Positions 17,113 to 25,698 of a stretch of DNA of 45,029 nt are shown one piece after another. The first letter of the stretch is position 1; each line of letters starts with the position of its first letter. A model generated the notes under the pieces. That model was given only the letters and a program-made list of their open reading frames with translations, did not search any database and was not told the origin of the DNA. Both the position numbers and the translations under genes were made by a program. This stretch comes from an uncultured Pseudomonadota bacterium (GTDB lineage: Bacteria; Pseudomonadota; Gammaproteobacteria; Steroidobacterales; Steroidobacteraceae), in NCBI GenBank assembly GCA_937920275.1, contig CALGVD010000078.1, forward strand, positions 1-45,029. The letters run 5' to 3'.

Positions 17113-17139
17113 TGTATCGGAGGCTCCACGACCGATACA
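17113..17139 (-). promoter_or_regulatory. perfect inverted repeat upstream of the DUF1800/DUF1501 operon
   Basis: TGTATCGG and CCGATACA are exact reverse complements separated by 11 nt, so their centres are about 19 bp (nearly two helical turns) apart. The repeat lies 34 nt upstream of the chosen GTG start, in the gap after the response regulator gene. No T-run follows, so it does not look like a terminator. It is a candidate operator, possibly for the adjacent FixJ-type regulator. That link is inference. Confidence 0.5.
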
Positions 17140-17209
17140 GCACATGACCCGCCCCGCACTCGCGAAAGAAATGTGAAGTTCCGTGTGGAGATCGGAGCCG
17201 CCCCGTCCG

Positions 17210-17836
17210 TCACGCCGACTCGAGGGTCAGGCTCATGCGGACGACATCGGCCAAGGTGTCGCAGCCGAGTTTCTCCATCATGCGGGCCTTATAGACCTCA
17301 ACGGTCCGTGGGCTGATGGAAAGCTCCACGGCGATCTCCCGGTTCTGCTTGCCGCGACCGAGCAGCGTCAACACCTGTCGCTCGCGCGGCGTCAGAGCGC
17401 CGATCCTCGCCCACCGGGCGTCGGTCTCCAATCGGCGCTGGTAGACACGGGCGTCCTCGGAGATGGCGTACGACAGCACATCCGCGAGGATATCTTCGTC
17501 GACGGGTTTCTCGAGGAAGTCGACGGCTCCGCCGCGCAGTGCAGCGCGCGTCGTCGAAACATCGCCGTGCGCGGTGAGGACGACGACCGGCAGGGCGATC
17601 GATCGCTTGCGCAGCTCGAACATCAGTTCCAGACCCGTCATCTGCGGCATGCGCAGATCAGTGAGTACGCAGCCGCGGCTGTCGACACCGATCGCACTCA
17701 AGGCCGCCTCTGCCGAGTCGAAGCTCTCGACGACAAGGCCGCGAAGTTCGAGCAACAATCGTAGCGCATCGCGCACCGCAGCATCGTCGTCCACCAACCA
17801 TACCTTGTGGATCGGTTCGGTGACTGACAGGGTCAT
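17210..17836 (-). CDS. two-component response regulator, FixJ/LuxR type
   Basis: 208 residues. The receiver domain (about 10-128) has the acidic pair in LVDDD (Asp16-Asp18), phospho-acceptor Asp60 in LTDLRMP, the switch Thr in VVLTAHGD and Lys in EKPVDE. The LuxR-type helix-turn-helix (about 145-205) reads LTPRERQVLTLLGRGKQNREIAVEL and RTVEVYKARMMEKLG. This is the FixJ/TtrR class of transcription activators. The start overlaps the kinase stop (ATGA), so kinase and regulator are made together. Confidence 0.94.
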   Translation of the reverse strand: MTLSVTEPIHKVWLVDDDAAVRDALRLLLELRGLVVESFDSAEAALSAIGVDSRGCVLTDLRMPQMTGLELMFELRKRSIALPVVVLTAHGDVSTTRAALRGGAVDFLEKPVDEDILADVLSYAISEDARVYQRRLETDARWARIGALTPRERQVLTLLGRGKQNREIAVELSISPRTVEVYKARMMEKLGCDTLADVVRMSLTLESA

Positions 17837-19476
17837 ATGCGGTCTCCGGTGAGTGCTGCGGTCGGCAAAGACAGTACGAAGCAGGCGCCGCCGAGACTCG
17901 AAACGCCGAGCGTCAGGCTGCCGCCGCAGGCCTCGGCCAGTGATCGACTGACCGCGAGGCCGACGCCCATACCGTCAGGCTTCGAAGTGACAAACGCCTT
18001 GAAGAGTTCGTCGTGCACCGGCGAGGGGATGCCACCGCCATCGTCGTCCACCACGATACGCACCAGACCTCCAGATACCGTCGCGTCGATCTCGACCGAC
18101 CGCGTCGGTCTGCCGTCGGTGGCATCGAGCGCGTTGGTGAGGAGGTTGGCGAGGATCACGCCGACGAACACGCGGTCGGCATACACCGTCATGCCGCTGT
18201 CTATCGGAGTCACCCTGATCTCTGCGCTGATGACACGATCGGAATGGCGCAGGGTGTCGATGATCTGCGCCAAAAGCGGCTGCATCAGCAGCGGTTCCAG
18301 TTGCGGATCGCGGCCCGCATAGAAGTTCCGCAGTCGGCGCAAGGTATCCGAGGCCCGCAAGGCTTCGTTGGCGGCCTTACGCAGCGTAGGTGCGAGCCGC
18401 GGGTCCCCCCCATGACGCTCGCCGACCATGATCTCGCCGGCCCGTAGGTAGCCGACCAAGGCGGTGAGCGGTTGATTGAGTTCGTGGGCGAGCGTCGACG
18501 CGAGTTCGCCGGTCAACGCCACCCGCGAGGCGCGGGCGAGACTCGTCTCACGGCTCCGCAATTCTATCTCGCGTTGCAGCGCGGAACGGGCGGAGTCATG
18601 GCGCTCCGTGATCACGGCGCCGAGCGCGAGGCCTGTCGCCAACAGGATGGACATCAGTAGCTGCAGGTCCAGCAACGGCGCGACCTCGGGCAGGCGCTGC
18701 ACACCGAGGATGAGACCGGCCTGCAGCGCGACGGCGGCCAGCAAGAATCCCGGCACACCCCAGGTGAGCGCGGCGGCGATCGCCGGGATGAATAACAGAT
18801 AGAAGAACCGCAGATCCTGCGGATCGCCGATCAGGAACACCAAGGTGAGCGCACCGACGATTCCGAGCAGCACACCCGTGAAAGCCACCGGCTGCTGACG
18901 GATCACGCTCGCCAGCATGCCCGCGGCAGGCAACCGCAGCAACAGCGGGGTCAACAGCAGAATACCGTTGAAGTCGCCGACCGCATATCGCGCCAAGGCT
19001 GGACCGAACATGCTCTGCGGCACCGGACCGAACGCCGTGTACACGCCGACGCCGACCAGCGCCGCAGCCAGGGCCGTCACAGCGGCCACGACGATGAACC
19101 GTAGCGTGCTCGACAGCGTCGCGCCGATACCCGCGACACCGATGCGCTGCATGATGTGCGCCGCAGAGGCATAGACCGCAGCCACTCCCAGAGCGTGCAG
19201 CAACAGCACCCACGCTGGCGACGGCACACCGCGGATCACGACCTCGGAGACCAGCAACGCCAGCACGACCCACCCCACACCCCGTGGATACGCCAAGAGG
19301 AAGGCCAGCGCGAGCCCCGTCTGCGGCGACAGGGGCGTGATGCCGAGCTTCAGCACCGGCTGCACGAAACTCATCGAATCCAGAGCGACATGCGCCAGCA
19401 GATAGGCAACGACGAGACCAGGGCCAGCCCGTACGGTGATGCCCGGATGCAAGCTGACGCCCGACTGGTGAATCAT
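17833..19476 (-). CDS. sensor histidine kinase with MASE1-type membrane domain
   Basis: 547 residues from the ATG at 19476. An ATG at 19536 in the same frame would leave only 15 bp to the divergent gene. The N-terminal 290 residues contain about eight to ten hydrophobic segments of MASE1 character (including RYAVGDFNGILLLTPLLL). A short linker leads to the H box HELNQPLTALVGYLRAGE with His331. The N box is NLLTNALDA, and G boxes DDDGGGIP and GMGVGLAVS follow. The NQPL variant is shared with FixL/DctB-type kinases. The signal is unknown. It pairs with the overlapping FixJ-like regulator. Confidence 0.9.
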   Translation of the reverse strand: MIHQSGVSLHPGITVRAGPGLVVAYLLAHVALDSMSFVQPVLKLGITPLSPQTGLALAFLLAYPRGVGWVVLALLVSEVVIRGVPSPAWVLLLHALGVAAVYASAAHIMQRIGVAGIGATLSSTLRFIVVAAVTALAAALVGVGVYTAFGPVPQSMFGPALARYAVGDFNGILLLTPLLLRLPAAGMLASVIRQQPVAFTGVLLGIVGALTLVFLIGDPQDLRFFYLLFIPAIAAALTWGVPGFLLAAVALQAGLILGVQRLPEVAPLLDLQLLMSILLATGLALGAVITERHDSARSALQREIELRSRETSLARASRVALTGELASTLAHELNQPLTALVGYLRAGEIMVGERHGGDPRLAPTLRKAANEALRASDTLRRLRNFYAGRDPQLEPLLMQPLLAQIIDTLRHSDRVISAEIRVTPIDSGMTVYADRVFVGVILANLLTNALDATDGRPTRSVEIDATVSGGLVRIVVDDDGGGIPSPVHDELFKAFVTSKPDGMGVGLAVSRSLAEACGGSLTLGVSSLGGACFVLSLPTAALTGDRI

Positions 19477-19551
19477 GCCGTCCGCTCGGGCCGAAGGTGG
19501 GCGGTGGAGTTTAGGTGGCGTAGTCGTACGGTTCAACCGTGGGGGTTTGAT

Positions 19552-20685
19552 GTGCGATCCACCATCAGGTTCGGGATCGAGGAAGAGTTCTTCCTCAGTG
19601 ATCTGAGGACCGGCGACATCGTACGCCGTCCGCCGGCAGCATTCGTGGGCGACTGCCGTCGCGCGCTGGGCGAACGGCTCTCGAGCGAACTTCTTCAGTG
19701 CCAGCTAGAGACGACGACACCGGTCGTCTCCTCCCGAGACGAGGCACGGCGGCACTTGGTGACGAGCCGCGCCGAACTCATCCGGATCGCTGAACGCTAC
19801 GGCATAACAGTGGTCGCTGCGGGCACCCATCCGCTCGCGCAATGGCGTGGCCAGCTCGGAAGCCGGGCGCTGCGGTACCGTCAGCTCTTCGACGACTTCC
19901 AGATCATCGCGCAGCGCAACCTGCTCTGCGGCCTACATGTCCATGCCGAGGTCCCGCCGACGGTGGACCGGATCCTGCTCATGAACCAAGTGATGCGCTG
20001 GCTGCCGATGCTGCTGGCGCTCAGCGCCTCGTCCCCGTTCTGGGCCCGGCGCGACACCGGGATGATGAGCTATCGACAGAGCGCCTACGACGAATGGCCC
20101 CGCACCGGCATCCCGCGGTTGTTCCGGGATGAAGACGAGTATCGACGCTATATCAGCGTGCTGATCGCCGCCCGCGCCATCCCTGACGAGAGTCATATCT
20201 GGTGGGCGATACGCCCCTCCTCGCGCTATCCGACGCTGGAACTGCGCATCGCCGATTCCTGTCCGCGCCTGGACGACGCCATCTGCATCGCTGACCTGTT
20301 CCGGACCCTCGTCCATCAACAGATCGGCGCGATCCAATCGGGCGTGGCGCAGTGCAGCGACGGCATTGAGCGTCTGCTCATCGAGGAGGACCGTTGGCAG
20401 GCCAAGCGGTTCGGTGTAGGCGCGCGGTTCATCAGCCCCCCAGCTGCCGAGCCGCTGGATCTGTCGTCCACCCTCGACCGATTCGTCACGACCTGCGGAT
20501 CAGCGCTCGATGAGATCGACACCGCATGGGCCATCGACCACGCTCGGACGATCATCCGCTGCGGCAGCAGCGCCGACCGCCAACGCGCGATCCATGCCGA
20601 CGCCAGAGCTCGAGGCTTGCCTGAGCGGCAGGCGTTGCGCCAAGTGGTCGATGCCTTGGTCGCGGAGACGAGAGGCCAGAGCTAG
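19552..20685 (+). CDS. carboxylate-amine ligase, YbdK family (glutamate-cysteine ligase type 2)
   Basis: 377 residues from a GTG at 19552. The frame is open upstream, but the family begins here (RSTIRFGIEEEFFLSD) and E. coli YbdK has 372 residues. Motifs include the ATP/metal-binding GIEEEF, CGLHVHAEVP and WWAIRPSSRYPTLELRIADS. Family members ligate amino groups to glutamate; E. coli YbdK has weak glutamate-cysteine ligase activity, and the physiological substrate is uncertain. It is divergent from the MASE1 kinase, with 75 bp between starts, and convergent with the CarH-like gene. Confidence 0.88.
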   Translation: MRSTIRFGIEEEFFLSDLRTGDIVRRPPAAFVGDCRRALGERLSSELLQCQLETTTPVVSSRDEARRHLVTSRAELIRIAERYGITVVAAGTHPLAQWRGQLGSRALRYRQLFDDFQIIAQRNLLCGLHVHAEVPPTVDRILLMNQVMRWLPMLLALSASSPFWARRDTGMMSYRQSAYDEWPRTGIPRLFRDEDEYRRYISVLIAARAIPDESHIWWAIRPSSRYPTLELRIADSCPRLDDAICIADLFRTLVHQQIGAIQSGVAQCSDGIERLLIEEDRWQAKRFGVGARFISPPAAEPLDLSSTLDRFVTTCGSALDEIDTAWAIDHARTIIRCGSSADRQRAIHADARARGLPERQALRQVVDALVAETRGQS

Positions 20686-20740
20686 CCCTCAGGGTGGTGG
20701 GCCTTATCTACCCGCGCATTCGGGCCCCAGAGGTCCCCGC

Positions 20741-21679
20741 TCAAGAGTAATGCTGCGCCGAGAGCAGATCCAGACGCTGCTCGAAGTCCTGGCCCGTGGG
20801 CAGCATCACGCAGCCCGGCGGCATTTCCTCGGTCAACAACATCCGCGCCGCGAAGCCACCGACCCATACCTCGCACCGACCCCGCAGCGCATCGGCGAGG
20901 GTTGCCAGCTGCTCGAGCGCCGGCACTTCGTTCTCGGGCATGACGAGTGACACCAACACCGCGCGCGCCTCGACCTCGAGGGCGAAGCGGGCGAGCTCCT
21001 CCGCCGGGCAATCAGCGCCGAGATAGTGCGTCCGGAACCGGCGCGTCGCCGCCAGCCAACTGCACATCAGGATACCGAGCTCATGACGCTCGCCGGAGAG
21101 CGTCGCCAGCACGAGACAGGGCCCCTGGTCGTTGCGCAGGTATCCCCGCGACACGGAGATGATCAGACGGCGCACGATGTCGGTGACCCTATGCTCCTGT
21201 GCGATCGACACTTCGCCGCGATGCCAACGCTCACCGACCTCACGGAGTAGCGGCACCAACACCGAGTGCACCACCTCGCTGGGCGGCAAGAGCGCCACGG
21301 CTGAAGTCAGCACTTCCTCGACGCCGTAGAGGTCCGAGCGGACCGTGGCGTCGAGCGCCCGATCGACATAGGACTGGCCGCGGGTCGGGCCGGGCTGAGC
21401 CTGGCCGCCAGAGTCTGCGATCAGTTCGGCGAGCGCGTCCGCATCGAGCTTGGCCAGGCGGCTGATGGTGTGACCGAGTTCAGTGGCGGTACGCAACAGG
21501 CGCAATCGACCGACATCCGCGGCCGTGTAGGACCTGCGGCCACCGGCATCCCGGCAGGGCTGTACGACCTCGTATCGACGCTCCCAAGCCCGCAAGGTCT
21601 CGACACTCAGCCCTGTGGCTTGGGACACCGCCTTGGTCGTGAACGGCCCACTGGGGGGATACGATGCGGGCTTGTCCAT
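20741..21679 (-). CDS. CarH/LitR-type B12-dependent photoreceptor and MerR-family repressor
   Basis: 312 residues. A MerR-type winged helix (about 12-80) has TTKAVSQATGLSVETLRAWERRY and GGRRSYTAADV. A four-helix B12 cap domain (about 100-185) follows, then a Rossmann cobalamin-binding domain (about 186-305). The cap has the Wx9EH motif (Trp152, Glu162, His163) with His153 next to the tryptophan. The Rossmann domain has the lower cobalt ligand His199 in GERHELG. These match Trp131, His132, Glu141, His142 and His177 of Thermus CarH. So it probably binds adenosylcobalamin, represses DNA as a tetramer in the dark and releases it in light. The start at 21679 is chosen because the third operator repeat overlaps it and the N-terminus fits the family. 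Confidence 0.92.
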   Translation of the reverse strand: MDKPASYPPSGPFTTKAVSQATGLSVETLRAWERRYEVVQPCRDAGGRRSYTAADVGRLRLLRTATELGHTISRLAKLDADALAELIADSGGQAQPGPTRGQSYVDRALDATVRSDLYGVEEVLTSAVALLPPSEVVHSVLVPLLREVGERWHRGEVSIAQEHRVTDIVRRLIISVSRGYLRNDQGPCLVLATLSGERHELGILMCSWLAATRRFRTHYLGADCPAEELARFALEVEARAVLVSLVMPENEVPALEQLATLADALRGRCEVWVGGFAARMLLTEEMPPGCVMLPTGQDFEQRLDLLSAQHYS

Positions 21680-21700
21680 GTTTTGTTCAGGTTTTGTCCA
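21668..21700 (-). promoter_or_regulatory. three tandem 11-bp repeats: probable CarH operator
   Basis: Reading the minus strand, TGGACA (21700-21695), TGAACA (21689-21684) and TGGACA (21678-21673) recur at exactly 11-bp intervals, with A-rich flanks after the first two. The last copy is part of the photoreceptor start codon (ATGGACAAG). A fourth related box, TGTACA, lies 15 bp upstream at 21710-21715. CarH proteins bind head-to-tail to 11-bp direct repeats with a TnnACA core, so this is probably an autoregulatory operator that also covers the divergent amine oxidase promoter. Confidence 0.75.
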
Positions 21701-21722
21701 CCTAAAAGATGTACAAGATATT
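21694..21722 (+). promoter_or_regulatory. probable promoter of the amine oxidase gene
   Basis: TTGTCC (21694-21699), a 17-bp spacer and GATATT (21717-21722): each hexamer matches the sigma-70 consensus at 4 of 6 positions. The -35 element coincides with the first CarH-type repeat, and the TGTACA box lies in the spacer, so repressor binding would block RNA polymerase. Confidence 0.5.
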
Positions 21723-21831
21723 GACGGACCTCCCACCGGATGTCACGGTTTTCCCGACGACCCTCATCCGCCTTCTGCCATGAGCGTTCTGCCATGATGC
21801 GAGGCATCGACCCGCTGCGAGGTGGCTGCCT

Positions 21832-23280
21832 GTGACCCTCTCCCGTCGAGATTTCCTGATCTCATCCGCCGCCACCTCCTTCGCGAGCGTGGCGCCTGGC
21901 GTGCGCGCCGCCGGCAACGGTCAGCCCGATGTGATCGTCATCGGTGCCGGGCTTTCGGGCCTCGAGACCGCACTGACCCTCGAAGAGAACGGCTTCAAAG
22001 TATTGGTGCTCGAGGGGCGTCATCGCATCGGCGGTCGCCTCTACACCCTGTTCGACCTGCCGGGCCATCCCGAAGCGGGCGGCAACACCCTATCGAACGC
22101 CTATGGCCGTACGCTCGCCGCGGCGCAACGCAACGGCGTCGAGATCGTGAACCTCGCGCCGAGGACGTCCGGGAACCGCACCGGCCAGGCACTTTTCATC
22201 GGCGGTGAACATGTACCGCTTGCGGACTGGGCGGCGCATCCACGCAACCCGTTCACAGGTGATTCGCGCAAGCTGCCGCCTTGGGGCTGGGCCGCTGCGA
22301 TCTTCCGGCAGCACATGCCCTTCAAAGATCTGGCGAACTGGCACGACGCCGCACACGCGCAGCATGACATCTCCGTGCATGATTTCCTCTCTGCGCAAGG
22401 CGCGACCGACGCACAGATCCGCCTCGGCTACGACACCAACATCGCCTACGGCACCACCGCGCGTGATGTCTCGCTCTTGCAGCAGGCTTCCGCCAACCAC
22501 TGGCAGGCCGTGAACCGCAGCGCGGCGACCACGGAGCTGCTGCTCGGTGCCTGCAAGGGCGGCAACCAGAACCTGCCGATCGCCATGGCCCGCCGGCTCA
22601 AGGGCGACCTGCTGCAAGGCAAGCGTGTCGCAGGGATCGAAGCGGGTGCCACCGGAGCGGTCGTGCGCTGCGCCGATGGCTCACGGTACTCCGCCAAGGC
22701 GGTCGTCTGCTCGATGCCGTTCTCGACGCTGCGCGATGTCGCGATCGATCCGCTGCCGCCTGGGCTGCAGCACAAGGCCATCCAGACTCTCGGCTACCTC
22801 CCCATCACCCAGTTCCACCTGCTCGCCAAGGAGCCGTTCTGGGAGACGGACGGCCTCTCGCCCTCGATGTGGACCGACGGACCGCTCGGCATGGTGCTCG
22901 CCCAACGCTTCGGCCGCAGCGACAGCGAGGTCACGAGCCTCACCGCGTGGTGCCGCGGCCTGAACGGCCTCTCCATCGACCGCTTCGGCATCGAGGAAGG
23001 CAAGCGCATGATCCTCGACGAATTCGCACGGCTGCGGCCCGCCTCCAAGGGTCTGCTCACCGTGGGCGCGGTGCACTCCTGGACCGCCGACCCGTTCGCC
23101 GCGGGCAGCTGGGCGATCTTCCAACCCGGACAGGTACGCGAGCTGCGCGCCGCGATGGCGCTGCCACACCAGCGGCTGTTCTTCTGCGGCGAGCACACCG
23201 CCCTCGGCAGCCGCGGCTTCGAAGGCGCGCTCGAATCATCGGAGCGCGTCTCACTGGAGGTGCTCACCGCTCTCGGCTGA
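21832..23280 (+). CDS. Tat-exported flavin-containing amine oxidase family protein
   Basis: 482 residues from a GTG preceded by GAGGTGG. The N-terminus LSRRDFLISSAATS is a twin-arginine signal, so the flavoprotein is exported folded. The dinucleotide fold is VIVIGAGLSGLETAL, followed by LEGRHRIGGRL. The C-terminus has FFCGEHTALGSRGFEGALES, the FAD-binding end of the monoamine/polyamine oxidase superfamily. Substrate is unknown. The divergent CarH-like gene and shared operator suggest light or B12 control. The FabH-like gene follows after 94 bp on the same strand. Confidence 0.88.
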   Translation: MTLSRRDFLISSAATSFASVAPGVRAAGNGQPDVIVIGAGLSGLETALTLEENGFKVLVLEGRHRIGGRLYTLFDLPGHPEAGGNTLSNAYGRTLAAAQRNGVEIVNLAPRTSGNRTGQALFIGGEHVPLADWAAHPRNPFTGDSRKLPPWGWAAAIFRQHMPFKDLANWHDAAHAQHDISVHDFLSAQGATDAQIRLGYDTNIAYGTTARDVSLLQQASANHWQAVNRSAATTELLLGACKGGNQNLPIAMARRLKGDLLQGKRVAGIEAGATGAVVRCADGSRYSAKAVVCSMPFSTLRDVAIDPLPPGLQHKAIQTLGYLPITQFHLLAKEPFWETDGLSPSMWTDGPLGMVLAQRFGRSDSEVTSLTAWCRGLNGLSIDRFGIEEGKRMILDEFARLRPASKGLLTVGAVHSWTADPFAAGSWAIFQPGQVRELRAAMALPHQRLFFCGEHTALGSRGFEGALESSERVSLEVLTALG

Positions 23281-23374
23281 CCCGGCTGACGACGCGTGGA
23301 AGCGGGCCGCCAAGGGGCGTATCCTGCGGAGTTCGCCCGAAAAGCCGGGCCAGACCACGCGCGAGGGACACCAT

Positions 23375-24454
23375 ATGCCGAATGCGGCCATCACCGGTTG
23401 GGGCAAGTGCCTTCCGCCCAATATCCTGTCGAACGGCGATATCTCGACCTTCATCGAGACCAACGACGAGTGGATCTCCTCCCGCACCGGCATCTGTGAG
23501 CGGCGCATCTCCCATACCTCGCTCAATGACCTCTTCCATGTCGCCGGCGCCCGCGCCCTCGCCTGCGCCGGCCTGCAGGGCAGCGACATCGACCTCATCG
23601 TCATCGGCTCGACCACCTATGACGACCAGTGCCCGAACGCGGCCTCCAGCCTGCAGCAGCGTCTCGGCGCCGAGGGCTGCGCCGCGATGGACCTCAACAC
23701 CGCCTGCACGAGCTTCCTCTATGCGCTCTCCACGGCGACCGCGATGATCCGCAGCGGCGTGGTGCGCACGGCGCTGGTCGCGGGCGGCGAGCTCATCTCA
23801 CCCTTCATGGACTGGAACGACCGCAATGTCGCCGTGCTGTTCGGCGATGGGGCTGCCGCCGTGGTGCTGCAGGCCACCGACCGCGACGAGGGTCTGCAGA
23901 TCGAGAAACTCGGCTGCTACGGCGAGTCCCGCGAGATCCTCCGCATCCACGGCATCGGCGGCGCCTACACGCATCAGGGTCGCCTGCTCGGTGCCACCGA
24001 GTGGCAGTTCGAGGGTCAGGAGATCTTCAAGAAGGCCGTCCACGGCATGGGCAGCGCCTGCGAGGATGTCTTGAAGCGCGCCGGCCTCAGCCCCGACGAC
24101 ATCGACCTCGTGATCCCGCACCAGGCGAACCTGCGCATCATCGAATCGGTCGCCAAGCGCGCCGGTGTCCCGATGGAGCGCGTGTATGTGAACGTGCAGC
24201 GCTACGGCAACATGTCGGCGGCGACCGTGCCGGTGGCGCTCTGCGAGGCGCTCGAAGACGGCCGCGTGCGTCCGGGTGCGCAGCTGCTGATGCCCGCCTT
24301 CGGCGGCGGTCTCACCTTCTGCGCGCACCTCGTGCGCTGGGGTGAGCGCATCACGCCGCTCGCCAGCACCGATATCGATCTGCCGCCCGCATCGCGCAGC
24401 GCACTCGAGATCGTGATGGGCTATCGCGCTGCACGCGGGGCTGCGATCGCGTGA
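23375..24454 (+). CDS. beta-ketoacyl-ACP synthase III-like protein (FabH family)
   Basis: 359 residues, with GAGGG ahead of the ATG. The catalytic triad is visible: Cys111 in LNTACTSFLYAL, His249 in IPHQANLRII and Asn279 in RYGNMSAA. The GDGAAAVVL segment is also typical. FabH condenses acyl-CoA with malonyl-ACP. It is longer than E. coli FabH (317), with a C-terminal extension after GGGLTFCAHLVRWG. It is not in a fatty-acid gene cluster, so it may be a specialised paralogue for a branched or secondary product. Its stop overlaps the transporter start (GTGA), implying coupled expression. Confidence 0.9.
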   Translation: MPNAAITGWGKCLPPNILSNGDISTFIETNDEWISSRTGICERRISHTSLNDLFHVAGARALACAGLQGSDIDLIVIGSTTYDDQCPNAASSLQQRLGAEGCAAMDLNTACTSFLYALSTATAMIRSGVVRTALVAGGELISPFMDWNDRNVAVLFGDGAAAVVLQATDRDEGLQIEKLGCYGESREILRIHGIGGAYTHQGRLLGATEWQFEGQEIFKKAVHGMGSACEDVLKRAGLSPDDIDLVIPHQANLRIIESVAKRAGVPMERVYVNVQRYGNMSAATVPVALCEALEDGRVRPGAQLLMPAFGGGLTFCAHLVRWGERITPLASTDIDLPPASRSALEIVMGYRAARGAAIA

Positions 24455-25698
24455 GCCCCGCTGCGCCCGGTGCGACCCACGCGCCAGGCGCACCCGATCC
24501 ACGGCGACGCATGCTGCCGGTCGCCGCAATGGCGCTGTTCATCGACTCGATGGGCATCGGCATCATCATCCCGGTGGCGCCCACGCTCATCATGGAGCTC
24601 TCAGGACTGTCCATCGCAGAGGCCGCGCCGATCGCCGGCTGGCTCACGCTCTCCTATGCGCTGATGCAGTTCGTCTTCTCGCCGATCCTCGGCAACCTGA
24701 GCGACCGATATGGCCGCAAGCCCATCTTGCTCGCCTCACTTGCCGCGCTCGCCATCGACTATGTGCTCATCGGCCTCGCACCGACGCTGGCGTGGCTCTT
24801 CGTGGGACGGATCATCGCGGGCATCGCGGGCGCCACCTTCGCCACCGCCAACGCCGTGGTCGCCGACATCATCCCGCCCGAGAAGCGCGCCAAGTATTTC
24901 GGCTTCAACGGTGCCGCATGGGGTCTTGGGTTCGTGATCGGCCCCGTGATCGGGGGTCTGCTCGGCCAGTACGGGCCGCGTGTGCCGTTCTTCGCCGCCG
25001 CCGCATTCACCGCGGTCAACTTCTTCATCGCGCTCGCCGTGATGCGCGAGACCCTGCCGCCCGCCGACCGCCGCGAGTTCTCGGCGCGCCGCGCCAATGC
25101 GCTCGGCGCGCTGCAGTCGATGCGCCGCATCCCCGGGGCGATGCGGGTCCTGTTCGTGCTCCTCATGTACCAGATCGGCCACGACACCCTGCCCTCCACC
25201 TGGGTCTGGGTCACGATGGCGAAGTTCGGATGGACGGAGCGCGACATCGGTCTGTCCCTCGCCGTCCTCGGTTTCGGCACCATCATCGTGCAAGGCGGGC
25301 TGGTCGGACTCTTCACCAAGCGCATCGGCGAACACCGCACCGCGCTGCTCGGCCTCGCCTGCGGCGCGATCGGATTCGTCGGCTATGCGTTCGCGACGAC
25401 GCCCACGATGCTGTTCGCGAGCGTGCCGCTCGCCTGCCTGATCGGCCTCACCATGCCCGCATTGCGCGCGATCCTCTCCCGTGCGACGCCCGCCAACGCC
25501 CAAGGCGAACTGCAGGGCGCGATCGCCGGGATCGTGAGCTTCACCGCCGTCGTCATCCCGTTCACGATGACGCATCTCTTCAGCTGGGCGACCGCGACCC
25601 ACCCGCCGTTCCCAGGCGCGTCGTTCCTCGCGGCGGCGGTGGCGCTCGCGGTGGGCGCGGCGGTGTTGGTGCGGGTCAGGGTGCCGGGGCGGGCTTAG
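24451..25698 (+). CDS. major facilitator superfamily exporter, TetA-like (DHA1)
   Basis: 415 residues from a GTG overlapping the FabH-like stop. Twelve hydrophobic segments are expected. The TetA-class N-terminus is FIDSMGIGIIIPVAP, motif A is GNLSDRYGRKPILLAS between helices 2 and 3, and motif C-like glycines appear in GFVIGPVIGGLLGQYGP. It is likely a proton-driven efflux pump. Tetracycline transport is not implied, since many chromosomal DHA1 members share these motifs. The last 23 bp overlap the end of the convergent DUF3617-like gene. Confidence 0.88.
   Translation: MSPAAPGATHAPGAPDPRRRMLPVAAMALFIDSMGIGIIIPVAPTLIMELSGLSIAEAAPIAGWLTLSYALMQFVFSPILGNLSDRYGRKPILLASLAALAIDYVLIGLAPTLAWLFVGRIIAGIAGATFATANAVVADIIPPEKRAKYFGFNGAAWGLGFVIGPVIGGLLGQYGPRVPFFAAAAFTAVNFFIALAVMRETLPPADRREFSARRANALGALQSMRRIPGAMRVLFVLLMYQIGHDTLPSTWVWVTMAKFGWTERDIGLSLAVLGFGTIIVQGGLVGLFTKRIGEHRTALLGLACGAIGFVGYAFATTPTMLFASVPLACLIGLTMPALRAILSRATPANAQGELQGAIAGIVSFTAVVIPFTMTHLFSWATATHPPFPGASFLAAAVALAVGAAVLVRVRVPGRA

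Noticed and set aside
17080-17145. Earlier ATG at 17145 for the DUF1800 gene
   Set aside because: It would place the perfect inverted repeat inside the coding region and give a poor signal peptide; the GTG at 17079 has a ribosome-binding site and a compact lipoprotein signal.
15193-17316. 707-codon open frame on the plus strand opposite the DUF1501/DUF1800 genes
   Set aside because: The composition is that of a reverse-complement shadow. The minus-strand genes carry clear export signals and family motifs.
21710-21733. TGTACA-N12-TGTAYA palindrome of the kind I recall for Pseudomonas LitR
   Set aside because: Only one TGTACA half-site is present; no partner lies 12 bp away on either side. 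The 11-bp direct repeats fit better.
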